From Pseudomonas vlassakiae (GTDB lineage: Bacteria > Pseudomonadota > Gammaproteobacteria > Pseudomonadales > Pseudomonadaceae), in assembly GCF_014269035.2 (NCBI RefSeq), contig NZ_JABWRP020000003.1, positions 186,001-250,000 on the forward strand: DNA of 64,000 nt. The letters are read 5' to 3'. The notes under the pieces were generated by a model that was given only the letters and a program-made list of their open reading frames with translations, ran no database searches and was not told the origin of the DNA. Numbering within the stretch: the stretch's first letter is position 1; each line of letters opens with the position of its first letter. Shown in pieces: positions 45,407 to 54,705 of this stretch. A program made the translations under genes and the position numbers.

Positions 45407-45490
45407 TATGGGAGCGGGCTTGCCCGCGAAGCAGGACCGCAGTGGATGGCACGGGCTTCGCCCGTGTTCGCGGGCAAGCCCGCTCCTACA
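45407..45490. repeat. Inverted REP pair
   Basis: TATGGGAGCGGGCTTGCCCGCGAA (45407-45430) and TTCGCGGGCAAGCCCGCTCCTACA (45467-45490) are inverted arms, with an inner hairpin ACGGGC TTC GCCCGT. Confidence 0.9.
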
Positions 45491-45639
45491 GGGATCGCGC
45501 CAACTTCCAATGATTCGAGCAGACAGTTGCTCCCACAAGGTCCACATCGACCTGCCGGGTTCTTCCGACCAGCTGCAATACCGCTCACAAATCCCGCTGC
45601 TAGTCTTCGACAGACCATACCTGTCAAAAAGCCACCATC

Positions 45640-46542
45640 ATGCCAGCCGCCGCCCGCTTGCTGCTTTTCTGTGCCTTGCTTTCGGCCTCGGCGTCGAGCG
45701 TGGGCATGACGATCTACAAGACCGTCGACAACTCCGGCGTGGTCTCGTACTCCGATCGCTACAGCCCGGGGGCGAAGACCTTCGAGCTGAGCGAGCCGAT
45801 CCTCGATCACATCGATGGCAAGGTGCGCCTGCAGGCCGAAACCTTCCCCGGCGGTGTGCGCTTCATGGTGCGCAACGACCTGTACGTGCCGATGCAGGTC
45901 GAACTGCGGATCGACAAGCTGAGCAACGCCTTCGGTGGCAACCAGCCGCGCAACATACGCGCCGTGGTGGGGCCACGTTCGAGCAAAGTGCTGAGTTCAG
46001 TGCTGGCGGCACCCGGCGGCAAATTGCAGTACGCCACAAGCTTCCAGTACGCCATGGGCGACCCGGGCCAGCGCTCTCTCGCCTACCGCTACCCGTTCCC
46101 CTGGAAGGGTGGGCCATTTCGCCTGACCCAGGGGCCCAATGGCCGTTTCAGTCACTTCGGCCCCAGGAGCCGCTATGCGATGGACATCGCCATGCCGGAG
46201 GGCACGCCGATCATTGCGGCCCGCGGCGGTATGGTGGTGAAGGTCGAGAATGGCCAGAGTGGCCGGGGCAGCAACCCGGCAGGCAATTTCGTGCGGATTC
46301 TGCACCCTGACGGCACCATGGGCGTTTACCTGCACCTGATGCAGGGTTCGGTGGTGGTTCGCGAAGGGCAGCAGGTGGTCGTGGGGCAGGCCCTGGCGAA
46401 GTCGGGCAATACCGGTAACAGCACCGGGCCCCACCTGCATTTCGTGGTACAGCGCAATGTGGGGCTGGCGCTGGAGTCGATACCGTTCCAGTTCGACCGG
46501 CCGCTGGGCGGGTTGCCGGACTTCACTGCCGGCAACCCCTAG
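45640..46542 (+). CDS. M23-family peptidoglycan endopeptidase
   Basis: The 300-residue protein has a signal sequence (LLLFCALLSASASSVG), a beta-rich middle domain and an M23 LytM domain (about 160-280). Metal ligands are His in FSHFGPRSRYAMDIAMP with its Asp, and the later GPHLHFVV. It should cut peptide crosslinks in the cell wall. It ends three bases before the convergent CorC-like gene. No Pho box is evident before it. Confidence 0.9.
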   Translation: MPAAARLLLFCALLSASASSVGMTIYKTVDNSGVVSYSDRYSPGAKTFELSEPILDHIDGKVRLQAETFPGGVRFMVRNDLYVPMQVELRIDKLSNAFGGNQPRNIRAVVGPRSSKVLSSVLAAPGGKLQYATSFQYAMGDPGQRSLAYRYPFPWKGGPFRLTQGPNGRFSHFGPRSRYAMDIAMPEGTPIIAARGGMVVKVENGQSGRGSNPAGNFVRILHPDGTMGVYLHLMQGSVVVREGQQVVVGQALAKSGNTGNSTGPHLHFVVQRNVGLALESIPFQFDRPLGGLPDFTAGNP

Positions 46543-46544
46543 GG

Positions 46545-47885
46545 TCAGTCGAGCTTGAGCACCTTGGCCAGGACGATCTTCGGCCCTTTCATCTTCTTGA
46601 TGATGATGCGCAGGCCTTCGACTTCCAGCACTTCCTCTTCTTCAGGCACGCGCTTGAGGGTCTCGTAGACCAGGCCGGCGAGGGTTTCTGCCTCGATGTG
46701 GTCAAGGTCGACACCTAGCAGGCGCTCGACCTTGAACAGCGGCGTATCGCCACGTACCAGCAGCTTGCCGGGCTGGTAGGCGAGGATGCCGCGTTCGGTC
46801 TTGCGGTGTTCGTCCTGGATGTCACCTACCAGCACTTCCAGCACGTCTTCCATGGTCAGGTAGCCGATCACCTTGCCGTCGGCTTCCTCCACCAGCACGA
46901 AGTGCGCGCCGCCTTTTCGGAACTGCTCAAGCAACTGCGCCAGTGGCATGTGCCGCGATACCCGCTCCAGCGGGCGAGCCAGATCGTCCAGGTCGATGGT
47001 TTCGGGCAGGTGCTCGAGTTCGGCCAGCTCCAGCAGCAAGTCCTTGATGTGCAGCAGCCCGGTGAATTCTTCGCGCTCGGCGTCATACACCGGGTAGCGG
47101 CTGAACTTGTGCCGGCGGACCAGGGCGAGGATTTCCTTGAGCGGGGCATGGGCGTCGATGCTGACCATGTCCTCACGCGAGTTGGCCCAGTCCACGACTT
47201 CCAGCTCGCCCATTTCCACGGCCGAGGCGAGTACGCGCATGCCTTGGTCGCTCGGGTCCTGACCGCGGCTGGAGTGCAGGATCAGCTTGAGTTCTTCGCG
47301 GCTGTAGTGGTGTTCGTGGTGCGGGCCGGGCTCACCCTGGCCGGCGATGCGCAGGATGGTGTTGGCGCTGGCGTTGAGCAGGTAGATGGCCGGGTACATG
47401 GTCCAGTAGAAAAGGTACAGCGGCACGGCGGTCCACAGCGACAGCAGCTCGGGCTTGCGGATCGCCCACGACTTGGGCGCCAGTTCGCCGACCACGATGT
47501 GCAGGTACGAAATGACGAAGAAGGCGACAAAGAACGACACCGCCTTGACCACTTCGGCGCTGTCCACGCCCAGGTAAGCCAGCAGCGGTTCGAGCAGGTG
47601 GGCGAACGCCGGTTCACCGACCCAGCCCAGGCCCAGCGAGGCGAGGGTGATGCCCAGCTGGCAGGCCGACAGGTAGGCGTCGAGCTGGTTGTGTACCTTG
47701 CGCAGGATGCTGCCGCGCCAGCCATGCAGTTCGGCAATGGACTCGACGCGGGTGGCGCGCAGCTTGACCATGGCGAACTCGGCGGCAACGAAGAAGCCGT
47801 TGAGCAGCACCAGCAGGAAGGCAAAGATGATCATGCCGAAATCGGCGAATAACGAGGCGAGGCTGATACCAGGGGAAGGGTCCAT
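46545..47885 (-). CDS. HlyC/CorC-family CBS-domain membrane protein
   Basis: The 446-residue protein has an N-terminal CNNM-type membrane domain (about 1-200) with LLVLLNGFFVAAEFAMVKLRATR, then two CBS domains (about 210-340) and a C-terminal CorC transporter-associated domain (about 355-440). Relatives act in magnesium and cobalt efflux; hemolysin is an old name. Start ATG 47885 is chosen because the longer frame runs into the phoR terminator. It is the gene after phoR on the same strand. Confidence 0.88.
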   Translation of the reverse strand: MDPSPGISLASLFADFGMIIFAFLLVLLNGFFVAAEFAMVKLRATRVESIAELHGWRGSILRKVHNQLDAYLSACQLGITLASLGLGWVGEPAFAHLLEPLLAYLGVDSAEVVKAVSFFVAFFVISYLHIVVGELAPKSWAIRKPELLSLWTAVPLYLFYWTMYPAIYLLNASANTILRIAGQGEPGPHHEHHYSREELKLILHSSRGQDPSDQGMRVLASAVEMGELEVVDWANSREDMVSIDAHAPLKEILALVRRHKFSRYPVYDAEREEFTGLLHIKDLLLELAELEHLPETIDLDDLARPLERVSRHMPLAQLLEQFRKGGAHFVLVEEADGKVIGYLTMEDVLEVLVGDIQDEHRKTERGILAYQPGKLLVRGDTPLFKVERLLGVDLDHIEAETLAGLVYETLKRVPEEEEVLEVEGLRIIIKKMKGPKIVLAKVLKLD

Positions 47886-47920
47886 GATGGGGTTTTTACG
47901 GGGTCCGTCTTCGAGAAAGA

Positions 47921-47950
47921 GAAAAAAAGTGCCAGCTCTTGCTGGCACAG
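47921..47950 (-). terminator. Intrinsic terminator of phoBR
   Basis: On the minus strand GTGCCAGC and GCTGGCAC pair with a four-base loop and run into seven T residues. It lies about 60 bases behind phoR. Confidence 0.88.
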
Positions 47951-48011
47951 GGGATCCAATGTAGCGGCTGGGGCAGCAAAAGCAAAGGGCTGCAAAGCAG
48001 CCCCCGGTACC

Positions 48012-49319
48012 TCAGGCTTTGCCGTTGGCCAATTGTGCCGGCCCGAAATGACAGGTGAAGGTACTGCCATGCCCCGGCACGCTGCTGATTTCCAGCTTGC
48101 CGCGATGGCGCATCAGCACGTGCTTGACGATCGCCAGCCCCAGGCCAGTGCCGCCAGTATTCGACGCACGGCTGGAGTCGACCCGATAGAAGCGCTCGGT
48201 CAGCCGCGGCAGGTGCTTGGCGTCGATACCCACCCCGGAATCCTGCACCGACAGGTGCGCGCCGTGCTCGTCAGCCCACCAGCGGATGCGGATGGTGCCT
48301 TCATCCTGGGTGTACTTCACGGCGTTGAACACCAGGTTGGAGAAGGCGCTGCGCAGTTCCGACTCGCTGCCCTTCAGGCGCAGGCCTGGCGCCGCTTCCA
48401 GGGTGATTTTCTGGTTACGTGGCCCGGACAGAGCCTGGGCATCCTGCTTGATCGCAGTGAGCAGGACATCGACCGCCACCGGCTGGTTATCCGACGGGTA
48501 ATCGGTGGCTTCCAGCTTGGCCAACAGCAGCAGGTCGTTGAGCAGGGTCTGCATGCGCGAGCCTTGCTGGGTCATCTGCTGCAGCGCCCGGGCCCAGCGC
48601 GGGTTGACGTCCTCGACGTTGTCCAGCAGGGTTTCCAGGTAGCCGGTGATCACCGTCAGCGGTGTGCGTAGCTCGTGGGAGACGTTGGCAACGAAATCCT
48701 TGCGCATCTGCTCCAGCTGATGGATGCGGGTGACATCGCGCACCAGCATCAGGTGCTCATTGTTGCCGTAGCGGGTGATGTGCAGCTGTACGCGCAGGCG
48801 GTCGTTGATCGGCGAGGGGATTTCCAGCGGTTCGACGTAGTTCTGCGCCTCGAAGTATTCCTTGAAGCGCGGGTGGCGTACCAGGTTGGTGACCGGCTGG
48901 CCGCCGTCCTGTGGGGTCTTGAAGCCCAGCAACGTTTCGGCGGCACGGTTCCACCACTCCAGGTTGCCATCGCTGTCGAGCATGATCACCGCATCGCGCA
49001 GTGCCGCAGTGGACTCTTGCACCCGGTCGATCACCGCCTGCAGGCGCCCGCGCACGCGCTGGTCGCGGCGTTGCAGGTGGTAGATGCTGTCGAACACCTC
49101 ACCCCACAGGCCGTAGCCATCGGGCGGTGCTTCGTCGGGCTGATGGTTGCGCAGCCAGTCATGCAGGCGCAACAGCTGCTTGAGTGTCCAGCCCAGATAG
49201 AGCGCCAGGCCGATGGCCAGGCTCCAGCCGTAATAGCCGCTGACCAGGCCGCCGATCAGGCAGGCAGTGATCAGCAGCAACAGGTGGCGAATCAGGGTCG
49301 CGTGCCAGTTCTGGTTCAA
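48012..49319 (-). CDS. phoR: Phosphate-regulon sensor kinase PhoR
   Basis: The 435-residue kinase phosphorylates PhoB when phosphate is scarce. N-terminal helices anchor it (residues about 10-50), a PAS domain spans about 90-190, and the phosphoacceptor His lies in FVANVSHELRTPLT. The ATPase boxes SNLVFNAVKYT, DSGVGID and GGTGLGLAIVKH are intact. Both candidate starts are TTG; TTG 49319 has AAGGA seven bases upstream and gives MNQNWH. It follows phoB by 48 bases. Confidence 0.95.
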   Translation of the reverse strand: MNQNWHATLIRHLLLLITACLIGGLVSGYYGWSLAIGLALYLGWTLKQLLRLHDWLRNHQPDEAPPDGYGLWGEVFDSIYHLQRRDQRVRGRLQAVIDRVQESTAALRDAVIMLDSDGNLEWWNRAAETLLGFKTPQDGGQPVTNLVRHPRFKEYFEAQNYVEPLEIPSPINDRLRVQLHITRYGNNEHLMLVRDVTRIHQLEQMRKDFVANVSHELRTPLTVITGYLETLLDNVEDVNPRWARALQQMTQQGSRMQTLLNDLLLLAKLEATDYPSDNQPVAVDVLLTAIKQDAQALSGPRNQKITLEAAPGLRLKGSESELRSAFSNLVFNAVKYTQDEGTIRIRWWADEHGAHLSVQDSGVGIDAKHLPRLTERFYRVDSSRASNTGGTGLGLAIVKHVLMRHRGKLEISSVPGHGSTFTCHFGPAQLANGKA

Positions 49320-49367
49320 TTGACGGTCCTTGTACAACGACGTGCAGCTTGGCGCTTGTCGGCTCGA

Positions 49368-50057
49368 TCAGCTCTTGGTCGAGAAGCGGTAGCCAGTGCC
49401 CCGGACGGTTTGTACCAGATTTTCGTAGGCCTCACCCAGTGCCTTGCGCAGGCGACGGATGTGCACGTCGACGGTGCGCTCCTCGACATACACATTGCCG
49501 CCCCACACTTGGTCGAGCAGCTGGCCACGGGTATAGGCGCGTTCCTGGTGAGTCATGAAGAACTGCAGCAGGCGGTATTCGGTAGGGCCCATCTCGGCCG
49601 GCTTGCCGTCGATGGTCACGCGGTGGCTGATCGGGTCGAGCAGCAGGCCGCCGACTTCGATCGGCGCTTCACTGTCGCTTGGGCCCGTGCGACGCAGCAC
49701 GGCCTTCAGCCGGGCTACCAGCTCACGCGGCGAGAACGGCTTGGTGATGTAGTCGTCGGCGCCGACTTCCAGGCCCTGGATCTTGTTGTCCTCTTCGCCC
49801 TTGGCGGTGAGCATGATGATCGGGATGTCGCCGGTCAGTTCGTCGCGCTTGAGGCGGCGTGCCAGCTCGATGCCGGAGGTGCCGGGCAGCATCCAGTCGA
49901 GCAGGATCAGGTCCGGTTTGCGGTCGACGATGATCGCGTGGGCTTGCTGGGAGTTCTCGGCTTCCAGGCAGTCATAGCCGGCCATTTCCAAGGCAACGGC
50001 GATCATCTCGCGAATCGGTGCTTCGTCGTCGACGATCAGAATGTTTCTGCCAACCAT
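49368..50057 (-). CDS. phoB: Phosphate-regulon response regulator PhoB
   Basis: PhoB activates Pho-box promoters. The 229 residues comprise a receiver domain with phosphoacceptor Asp54 ([10 protein letters not shown]) and an OmpR-type winged helix ([16 protein letters not shown]). ATG 50057 has GGGAGAGG upstream on the minus strand. A Pho box lies 54-71 bases upstream, so phoBR is autoregulated. Confidence 0.96.
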   Translation of the reverse strand: MVGRNILIVDDEAPIREMIAVALEMAGYDCLEAENSQQAHAIIVDRKPDLILLDWMLPGTSGIELARRLKRDELTGDIPIIMLTAKGEEDNKIQGLEVGADDYITKPFSPRELVARLKAVLRRTGPSDSEAPIEVGGLLLDPISHRVTIDGKPAEMGPTEYRLLQFFMTHQERAYTRGQLLDQVWGGNVYVEERTVDVHIRRLRKALGEAYENLVQTVRGTGYRFSTKS

Positions 50058-50110
50058 GCTCAAAACCTCTCCCGGGAATCGTGTCTTGGCCCGCATTAGA
50101 TAACGGAATT

Positions 50111-50128
50111 ATTGCAGCTGTGTGACAG
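50111..50128 (-). promoter_or_regulatory. phoB: Pho box before phoB
   Basis: On the minus strand CTGTCAC-ACAG-CTGCAAT matches the PhoB repeat CTGTCAT-N4-CTGTCAT at 6/7 and 5/7. Confidence 0.78.
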
Positions 50129-50231
50129 GGTGTTGGCCGTTCTGGCGACATTCCATGACTGGGCTAGGCTTCACAGGGCCGCCGTGGCGGCAAACAACAC
50201 GCATTTCACGCCCGAATCTATGGTGAATCCA

Positions 50232-50600
50232 ATGACACGACATACGCTGAGCTGGATGGCCTTGTTCGCTGCATTTGCGCTGCCTGGAGTGGCTTCAGCC
50301 CACCATGCCATGGAGAAAGACGGCATGTGGGTCGATCATGAAGGCATGACCTTGTACACCTTCGACAAGGATGCCGGTGGCAAATCGATGTGCAACGGTG
50401 ATTGTGCGATGAACTGGCCACCCTTGATGGTCGAGAAAGGCGAGAAAGCCGAAGGCAAGTGGACGCAGATCAAGCGTGACGACGGCAAGATGCAGTGGGC
50501 CTATGATGGCAAGCCGCTGTACACCTTCAAAAATGACATGAAGGCCGGTGAGACAAAAGGTGATGGCATGAAGGACGTCTGGCACGTCGCCAAGCCGTGA
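50232..50600 (+). CDS. Secreted COG4315 (lipoprotein_15 repeat) protein
   Basis: The 122-residue protein has a signal peptide (LSWMALFAAFALPGVASA) and two copies of the repeat pattern seen in DGMWVDHEGMTLYTFDKD and YDGKPLYTFKND, with CNGDCAMNWPPL between them. This is the lipoprotein_15/COG4315 family of unknown function. It lacks a lipobox Cys, so it should be a soluble periplasmic protein. ATG 50232 follows GGTGA; ATG 50220 is the alternative. Confidence 0.85.
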   Translation: MTRHTLSWMALFAAFALPGVASAHHAMEKDGMWVDHEGMTLYTFDKDAGGKSMCNGDCAMNWPPLMVEKGEKAEGKWTQIKRDDGKMQWAYDGKPLYTFKNDMKAGETKGDGMKDVWHVAKP

Positions 50601-50616
50601 AGCTTGCCTCCTGACG

Positions 50617-50690
50617 CTGTGGGAGCGGGTTTACCCGCGAATGCTGCGGTGCAGCCACCCTTGCATTCGCATGTAAACCCGCTCCCACAG
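50617..50690. repeat. Inverted REP pair
   Basis: CTGTGGGAGCGGGTTTACCCGCGAATGC and its inverted partner ending CCCGCTCCCACAG flank a short loop. The right arm has a one-base change and a short gap. Confidence 0.9.
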
Positions 50691-50702
50691 TGACGCTGAA
50701 CC

Positions 50703-51593
50703 TCAGCGCAATGCGTAATCCAGCACCACCCCGATGAACACCAGCAACCCCGCCCAGTGATTGTGCAGAAACGCCTTGAAGCACGATTCGCGGTCAAGCT
50801 TGCGTGTCGACCAGTATTCCCAGGCAAAGCACGCCACCGCCCCCAGCAACCCCAGGTGGAACCAGCCACCCAGCTCGAAGCGGCTGCCCGCCAGCAGCAG
50901 GCAGCCCAGCGACAGCAGCTGCAAGGTCAGGATGATCGCCCGGTCCGCGTCGCCGAACAGGATCGCGGTCGATTTCACCCCGATCTTCAGGTCGTCGTCG
51001 CGATCGACCATGGCGTAGTAGGTGTCGTAACCCACCGTCCACAGCAGGTTGGCGATGTACAGCAGCCAGGCACTGGCAGGCAACTCGCCGCCGGCCGCGG
51101 TAAAGGCCATCGGAATGCCCCAGGAATAGGCGGCACCCAGCACCACCTGCGGGTAATAGGTGTAGCGCTTCATGAATGGGTAGCAGAACGCCAGCGCCAC
51201 CGCGCCGAACGATAGCCAAACGGTCCGGCTGTTGGTGCACAGCACCAGCAGGAAGCTCACGCCGACGAGAATGGCGAACAATGCCAGCGCCTCGCGCGAC
51301 GTGACCCGGCCGCTGGCCAGCGGGCGGTCGGCGGTGCGTTTGACATGGCCATCGACCTTGCGGTCGGCGAAGTCGTTGATGCAGCAACCTGCGGCGCGCA
51401 TCAGTACCACGCCCAGGCCGAAGATCAGCACGTTGGCCAGGGTCGGCGAGCCGTGCCCGGCGATCCATACCGCTGACAGGGTCGGCCACAGCAGCAGATA
51501 GATGCCGATCGGCCGATCCATGCGGCTGAGCTGGACAAAGTCCCAGGCCCGGGGGTGCAGGCGGTTGAGCGACTTGAGCAGGTGCAGGTACAT
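50703..51593 (-). CDS. ubiA: 4-hydroxybenzoate octaprenyltransferase
   Basis: UbiA attaches the prenyl tail to 4-hydroxybenzoate in ubiquinone synthesis at the inner membrane. The 296-residue protein has eight or nine hydrophobic helices and the two Asp-rich motifs NDFADRKVD and DRDDD. Start ATG 51593 overlaps the ubiC stop (TGATG), so translation is coupled. Confidence 0.95.
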   Translation of the reverse strand: MYLHLLKSLNRLHPRAWDFVQLSRMDRPIGIYLLLWPTLSAVWIAGHGSPTLANVLIFGLGVVLMRAAGCCINDFADRKVDGHVKRTADRPLASGRVTSREALALFAILVGVSFLLVLCTNSRTVWLSFGAVALAFCYPFMKRYTYYPQVVLGAAYSWGIPMAFTAAGGELPASAWLLYIANLLWTVGYDTYYAMVDRDDDLKIGVKSTAILFGDADRAIILTLQLLSLGCLLLAGSRFELGGWFHLGLLGAVACFAWEYWSTRKLDRESCFKAFLHNHWAGLLVFIGVVLDYALR

Positions 51594-52150
51594 CAGCGGT
51601 TCTCCTCCTTGGCCGCTTGCCACAGTGTAGGCAGGAAAACCTCGGCCACCAGCAGGTCGAGGCCGTTACGGGCGAAGCGTGAGCGGCGCCCCCAGAGCCC
51701 AGCTTGCGCGGCATCGGCTGGCAGCCAGCCTTGTGGATAACGGCACGCCTCGATCGGGTGGCGGATGAATGCCTGGTCGCAGAACAGCAATTCGCCCAGC
51801 GAACGGCTACCCAGGGTTTCCAGGTCCAGCCCGCCGCGTTCCAGGGCGCTGCGGCTGGCCACGCTGCGGGCAAACACCCAAGGTTGGCCATGCCCGCGCA
51901 GGAACACCTCGCGCACCCAGCCTTCGGCACCTGGCGCAAGGTTCAGGGCCACGCATTCGTCTTCGCGCAGCGGTTGCCAGCCTTCGAACAGGGGGGTGAC
52001 GCTGAAGTGGCCCTGGGACAGCTGGGTGAGGCGGCGAGTCAGGGAGCCTTCGTCGAACAGCCAGTCCAGGGTTGGCTGGTCGATTTCAGTGGCCAGCTGT
52101 GAATACGGCAGCCACGCGACAGCGGCTGCTTGCGGGGATTCGTACGACAC
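51593..52150 (-). CDS. ubiC: Chorismate lyase
   Basis: UbiC splits chorismate into 4-hydroxybenzoate and pyruvate, the first ubiquinone step. The 185-residue protein has the family stretches [27 protein letters not shown], and LGELLFCD. It overlaps ubiA by one base. A perfect TGTGGATAA nonamer lies within it at 51732. Confidence 0.93.
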   Translation of the reverse strand: MSYESPQAAAVAWLPYSQLATEIDQPTLDWLFDEGSLTRRLTQLSQGHFSVTPLFEGWQPLREDECVALNLAPGAEGWVREVFLRGHGQPWVFARSVASRSALERGGLDLETLGSRSLGELLFCDQAFIRHPIEACRYPQGWLPADAAQAGLWGRRSRFARNGLDLLVAEVFLPTLWQAAKEENR

Positions 52151-52262
52151 GTCGGTATGCTTGATTACAGCCAGAGAGGCGGCGAGCTTAGCATGATTGC
52201 CCTGAGTGCTTGCATAATGCCTGGCTACAACAAAGCCTGATCGACACCGAGGAAATGACCTG

Positions 52263-52430
52263 ATGAAAAAGTGGCAGTGTATTGTCTGTGGCCTGATCTA
52301 TGACGAAGCCGAAGGCTGGCCGGATGACGGCATCCCGCCTGGTACCCGCTGGGAAGACGTACCGGCAGACTGGCTGTGCCCTGACTGCGGTGTGGGCAAG
52401 AGCGACTTCGAAATGATCGCCATCGGCTAA
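52263..52430 (+). CDS. Rubredoxin
   Basis: This 55-residue protein has four Fe-binding Cys: Cys6 and Cys9 (CIVCG) and Cys39 and Cys42 (CPDCG), with the standard rubredoxin core [18 protein letters not shown]. It carries single electrons from rubredoxin reductase to oxygenases or peroxide-reducing partners. It lies 15 bases before its reductase gene. Confidence 0.95.
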   Translation: MKKWQCIVCGLIYDEAEGWPDDGIPPGTRWEDVPADWLCPDCGVGKSDFEMIAIG

Positions 52431-52445
52431 AAAGGAAGGCAGCGC

Positions 52446-53594
52446 ATGACGTCCCCCGTGGTAATTATCGGTACCGGCCTGGCCGGCTATAACCTGGCAC
52501 GTGAATTTCGCAAGCTCGATGGTGACACGCCGCTGCTGCTGATTACCGCCGATGATGGCCGGTCCTACTCCAAGCCCATGCTCTCCACGGGCTTTGCCAA
52601 GCAGAAGGACGCCGATGGCCTGTGCATGGCTGAACCTGGCACGATGGCCGAACAGCTCAAGGCCGAGATCCGCACCCATACTCGCATCAGCGGTATCGAC
52701 CCGGGCCACAAGCGGCTGTGGGTCGGGGAAGAAGCGATCGAGTATCGCGACCTGGTGCTGGCCTGGGGGGCGCAGACCGTTCAGGTGCCAGTCGAAGGTA
52801 ATGGTGCCGGGCGGATTTTCCCGATCAACGACCTTGAAGACTATGCGCGCTTCCGTGTTGCGGCGGCGGGCAAGCAGCGAGTGCTGATTCTTGGCGCCGG
52901 CCTGATCGGGTGCGAGTTTGCCAACGACATGCGCTTGGGCGGCTTCGAGGTCGATGTGGTGGCGCCTTGCGAGCAGGTGATGCCGACCTTGTTGCACCCG
53001 GCTGCCGCCGCTGCCGTGCAGGCCGGCCTGCAAGGGCTGGGCGTCCGCTTCCACCTCGGCCCGGTGCTGACCCGTCTGCAGCAGGCAGGAGAGGGGCTTG
53101 AGGCGCACCTGTCCGATGGACAAGTGATCATCTGCGACCTGGTGGTCTCGGCCATCGGCCTGCGCCCGCGTACCGACCTTGCCGCTGCTGCCGGCTTGCA
53201 GACCAACCGCGGCGTGGTAGTGGACCGTCACCTGCGCACTTCGCACAGCAACATCTTCGCCCTTGGCGACTGTGCCGAAGTCGACGGCATCAACCTGCTG
53301 TATGTGATGCCGTTGATGGCCTGCGCTCGTGCCTTGGCACAGACCCTGGCCGGTAACCCGACCCAGGTCAGCTACGGGCCGATGCCGATCACCGTGAAAA
53401 CCCCGGCCTGCCCGCTGGTGGTATCACCGCCGCCCGCGGGCCGTGAAGGCAATTGGCAGGTCGAAGGGCAGGGTAGCGATCTGAAATTGCTCTGCCATGC
53501 CGCCGACGGCCAGTTGCTCGGCTATGCCCTGACTGGGAGCGCCGTCATGGAAAAACTTGCGCTGAATCGGCAGCTGCCCGCTCTGATGGCGTAA
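52446..53594 (+). CDS. Rubredoxin reductase (FAD, NAD(P)H)
   Basis: The 382-residue flavoprotein reduces rubredoxin with NADH. FAD-binding [19 protein letters not shown] opens it, NAD-binding [16 protein letters not shown] lies near residue 145 and the second FAD motif [11 protein letters not shown] near 275. It forms an operon with rubredoxin. The absence of an alkane hydroxylase nearby suggests an oxidative-stress or general role. Confidence 0.93.
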   Translation: MTSPVVIIGTGLAGYNLAREFRKLDGDTPLLLITADDGRSYSKPMLSTGFAKQKDADGLCMAEPGTMAEQLKAEIRTHTRISGIDPGHKRLWVGEEAIEYRDLVLAWGAQTVQVPVEGNGAGRIFPINDLEDYARFRVAAAGKQRVLILGAGLIGCEFANDMRLGGFEVDVVAPCEQVMPTLLHPAAAAAVQAGLQGLGVRFHLGPVLTRLQQAGEGLEAHLSDGQVIICDLVVSAIGLRPRTDLAAAAGLQTNRGVVVDRHLRTSHSNIFALGDCAEVDGINLLYVMPLMACARALAQTLAGNPTQVSYGPMPITVKTPACPLVVSPPPAGREGNWQVEGQGSDLKLLCHAADGQLLGYALTGSAVMEKLALNRQLPALMA

Positions 53595-53780
53595 ATAGCT
53601 GGCGTTCTGTCGGATTTATCCTGTTGTTGCCAGCACAATGGCCGCCCAGATACTGGCGCGGCCTCGGTGGGCGTGCCATTCTCAGTTCCGTCTGCCGCAG
53701 ATTAGAGCCTGCGGTGCCTTGAACGCTGCTTCCTGGCAGCACGGCATAACAACAAGAAATCCCGTCAAAGAGGCTTCACT

Positions 53781-54077
53781 ATGCGTAAACCAGAACTCGC
53801 CGCTGTCATTGCCGAAAAGGCTGACCTGACCAAGGAAAAAGCCAACCAGGTGCTGAACGCCATTCTCGACAGCATTACCGGTGCCCTGGACAAGGACACG
53901 GTTACCCTGGTCGGTTTCGGTACCTTCGAAAAACGTCATCGTGGTGCCCGCACTGGCAAGAACCCGCAAACCGGCCAACCGGTGAAGATCAAGGCCAGCA
54001 ACACCGTTGCCTTCAAGCCTGGCAAGAACCTGCGCGACAGCGTCAACACCCCGGTCAAGCCAGCCAAGAAAAAGTGA
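53781..54077 (+). CDS. hupA: DNA-binding protein HU
   Basis: The 98-residue histone-like protein has MRKPELAAVIAEKADLT, the conserved GFGTFEKRHRGARTGKNPQTG arm region and SNTVAFKPGKNL. A short Lys/Pro tail (NTPVKPAKKK) makes it longer than the usual 90 residues. It bends and compacts DNA. In P. putida this origin-proximal copy is hupA. AACAACAA at 53748 resembles a Crc motif but lies too far upstream to be convincing. A terminator follows. Confidence 0.93.
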   Translation: MRKPELAAVIAEKADLTKEKANQVLNAILDSITGALDKDTVTLVGFGTFEKRHRGARTGKNPQTGQPVKIKASNTVAFKPGKNLRDSVNTPVKPAKKK

Positions 54078-54102
54078 TCGACTGCTGACCTCCAGAGTCA
54101 TC

Positions 54103-54128
54103 AAGCGGGCGCCTCAGGGCGCCCGTTA
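54103..54128 (+). terminator. Hairpin behind hupA
   Basis: AAGCGGGCGCC and GGCGCCCGTT form a strong stem with a four-base loop (TCAG). The T run is short (GTTAT). Confidence 0.7.
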
Positions 54129-54222
54129 TGCATGCTGGAGGCTAAGTGTCGCGAATTAGCGTAATCAGTCGCGGAAAAGGATAAACTGCGCGCTTCAGTC
54201 ATTTTTTATTCGAGGCGCGTTG

Positions 54223-54597
54223 ATGAAGTTTCGCTTTCTTCTCTGGGCCATGGGGCTGCTGATGGCCAGGGCCAGCCGCAACAACCCGGCGTTTCAGCAG
54301 CAACTCAAGGACAAAGACCTGGTATTCCAGATGCAGACGCTGGACGGCAAGGTAGCGCGGCACTTCATCGTCAGCGGTGAGCGCATCAGCAGCAAGGGCG
54401 GCAGCCATCCGCAGCCGGCCTTCGCCATCGCCTTCAAGGACGCCGCCTACGGCTTTGCCACGATGCAGGCGGGCAACAAGCAGCTGGCGTTCATGCAGGG
54501 CATCCAGGACAAGAACATCCAGATCAAGGGCAATCCGGCGCTGGTGATGTGGTTCCAAGGGCTGATGAAGTACCTGAAACCGAAGAAGAAAAGCTGA
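54223..54597 (+). CDS. SCP2 sterol-binding-like small protein
   Basis: The 124-residue protein begins MKFRFLLWAMGLLMARASR and then shows a pattern like the SCP-2 lipid-carrier fold (VFQMQTLDGKVARHFIVSGERI; PAFAIAFKDAAYGFATMQAGNK; KGNPALVMWFQGLMK). The assignment rests on pattern, not on a catalytic motif. It is basic at the end (LKPKKKS). Start ATG 54223 follows a TTG. It appears monocistronic and ends at a REP pair. Confidence 0.7.
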   Translation: MKFRFLLWAMGLLMARASRNNPAFQQQLKDKDLVFQMQTLDGKVARHFIVSGERISSKGGSHPQPAFAIAFKDAAYGFATMQAGNKQLAFMQGIQDKNIQIKGNPALVMWFQGLMKYLKPKKKS

Positions 54598-54617
54598 AGA
54601 AAGGCTGAGTCAGATCC

Positions 54618-54690
54618 TGTGGGAGCGGGTTTACCCGCGAATGCGTCTGCAGATTCAGCCTGGCATTCGCGGGTAAACCCGCTCCCACAG
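54618..54690. repeat. Inverted REP pair
   Basis: CTGTGGGAGCGGGTTTACCCGCGAATGC (from 54618) and its exact inverse ending 54690 flank a 17-base loop. Confidence 0.92.
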
Positions 54691-54705
54691 CGATCTCCGA
54701 TAGCT

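Noticed and set aside
45342-46310. A 322-codon frame overlapping the M23 peptidase
   Set aside because: Shifted frame over the true gene at 45640, which has signal peptide and metal ligands.
53748-53755. AACAACAA before hupA as a Crc site
   Set aside because: It lies 26 bases before the ATG, outside the ribosome-binding region, and HU is not a catabolic gene.
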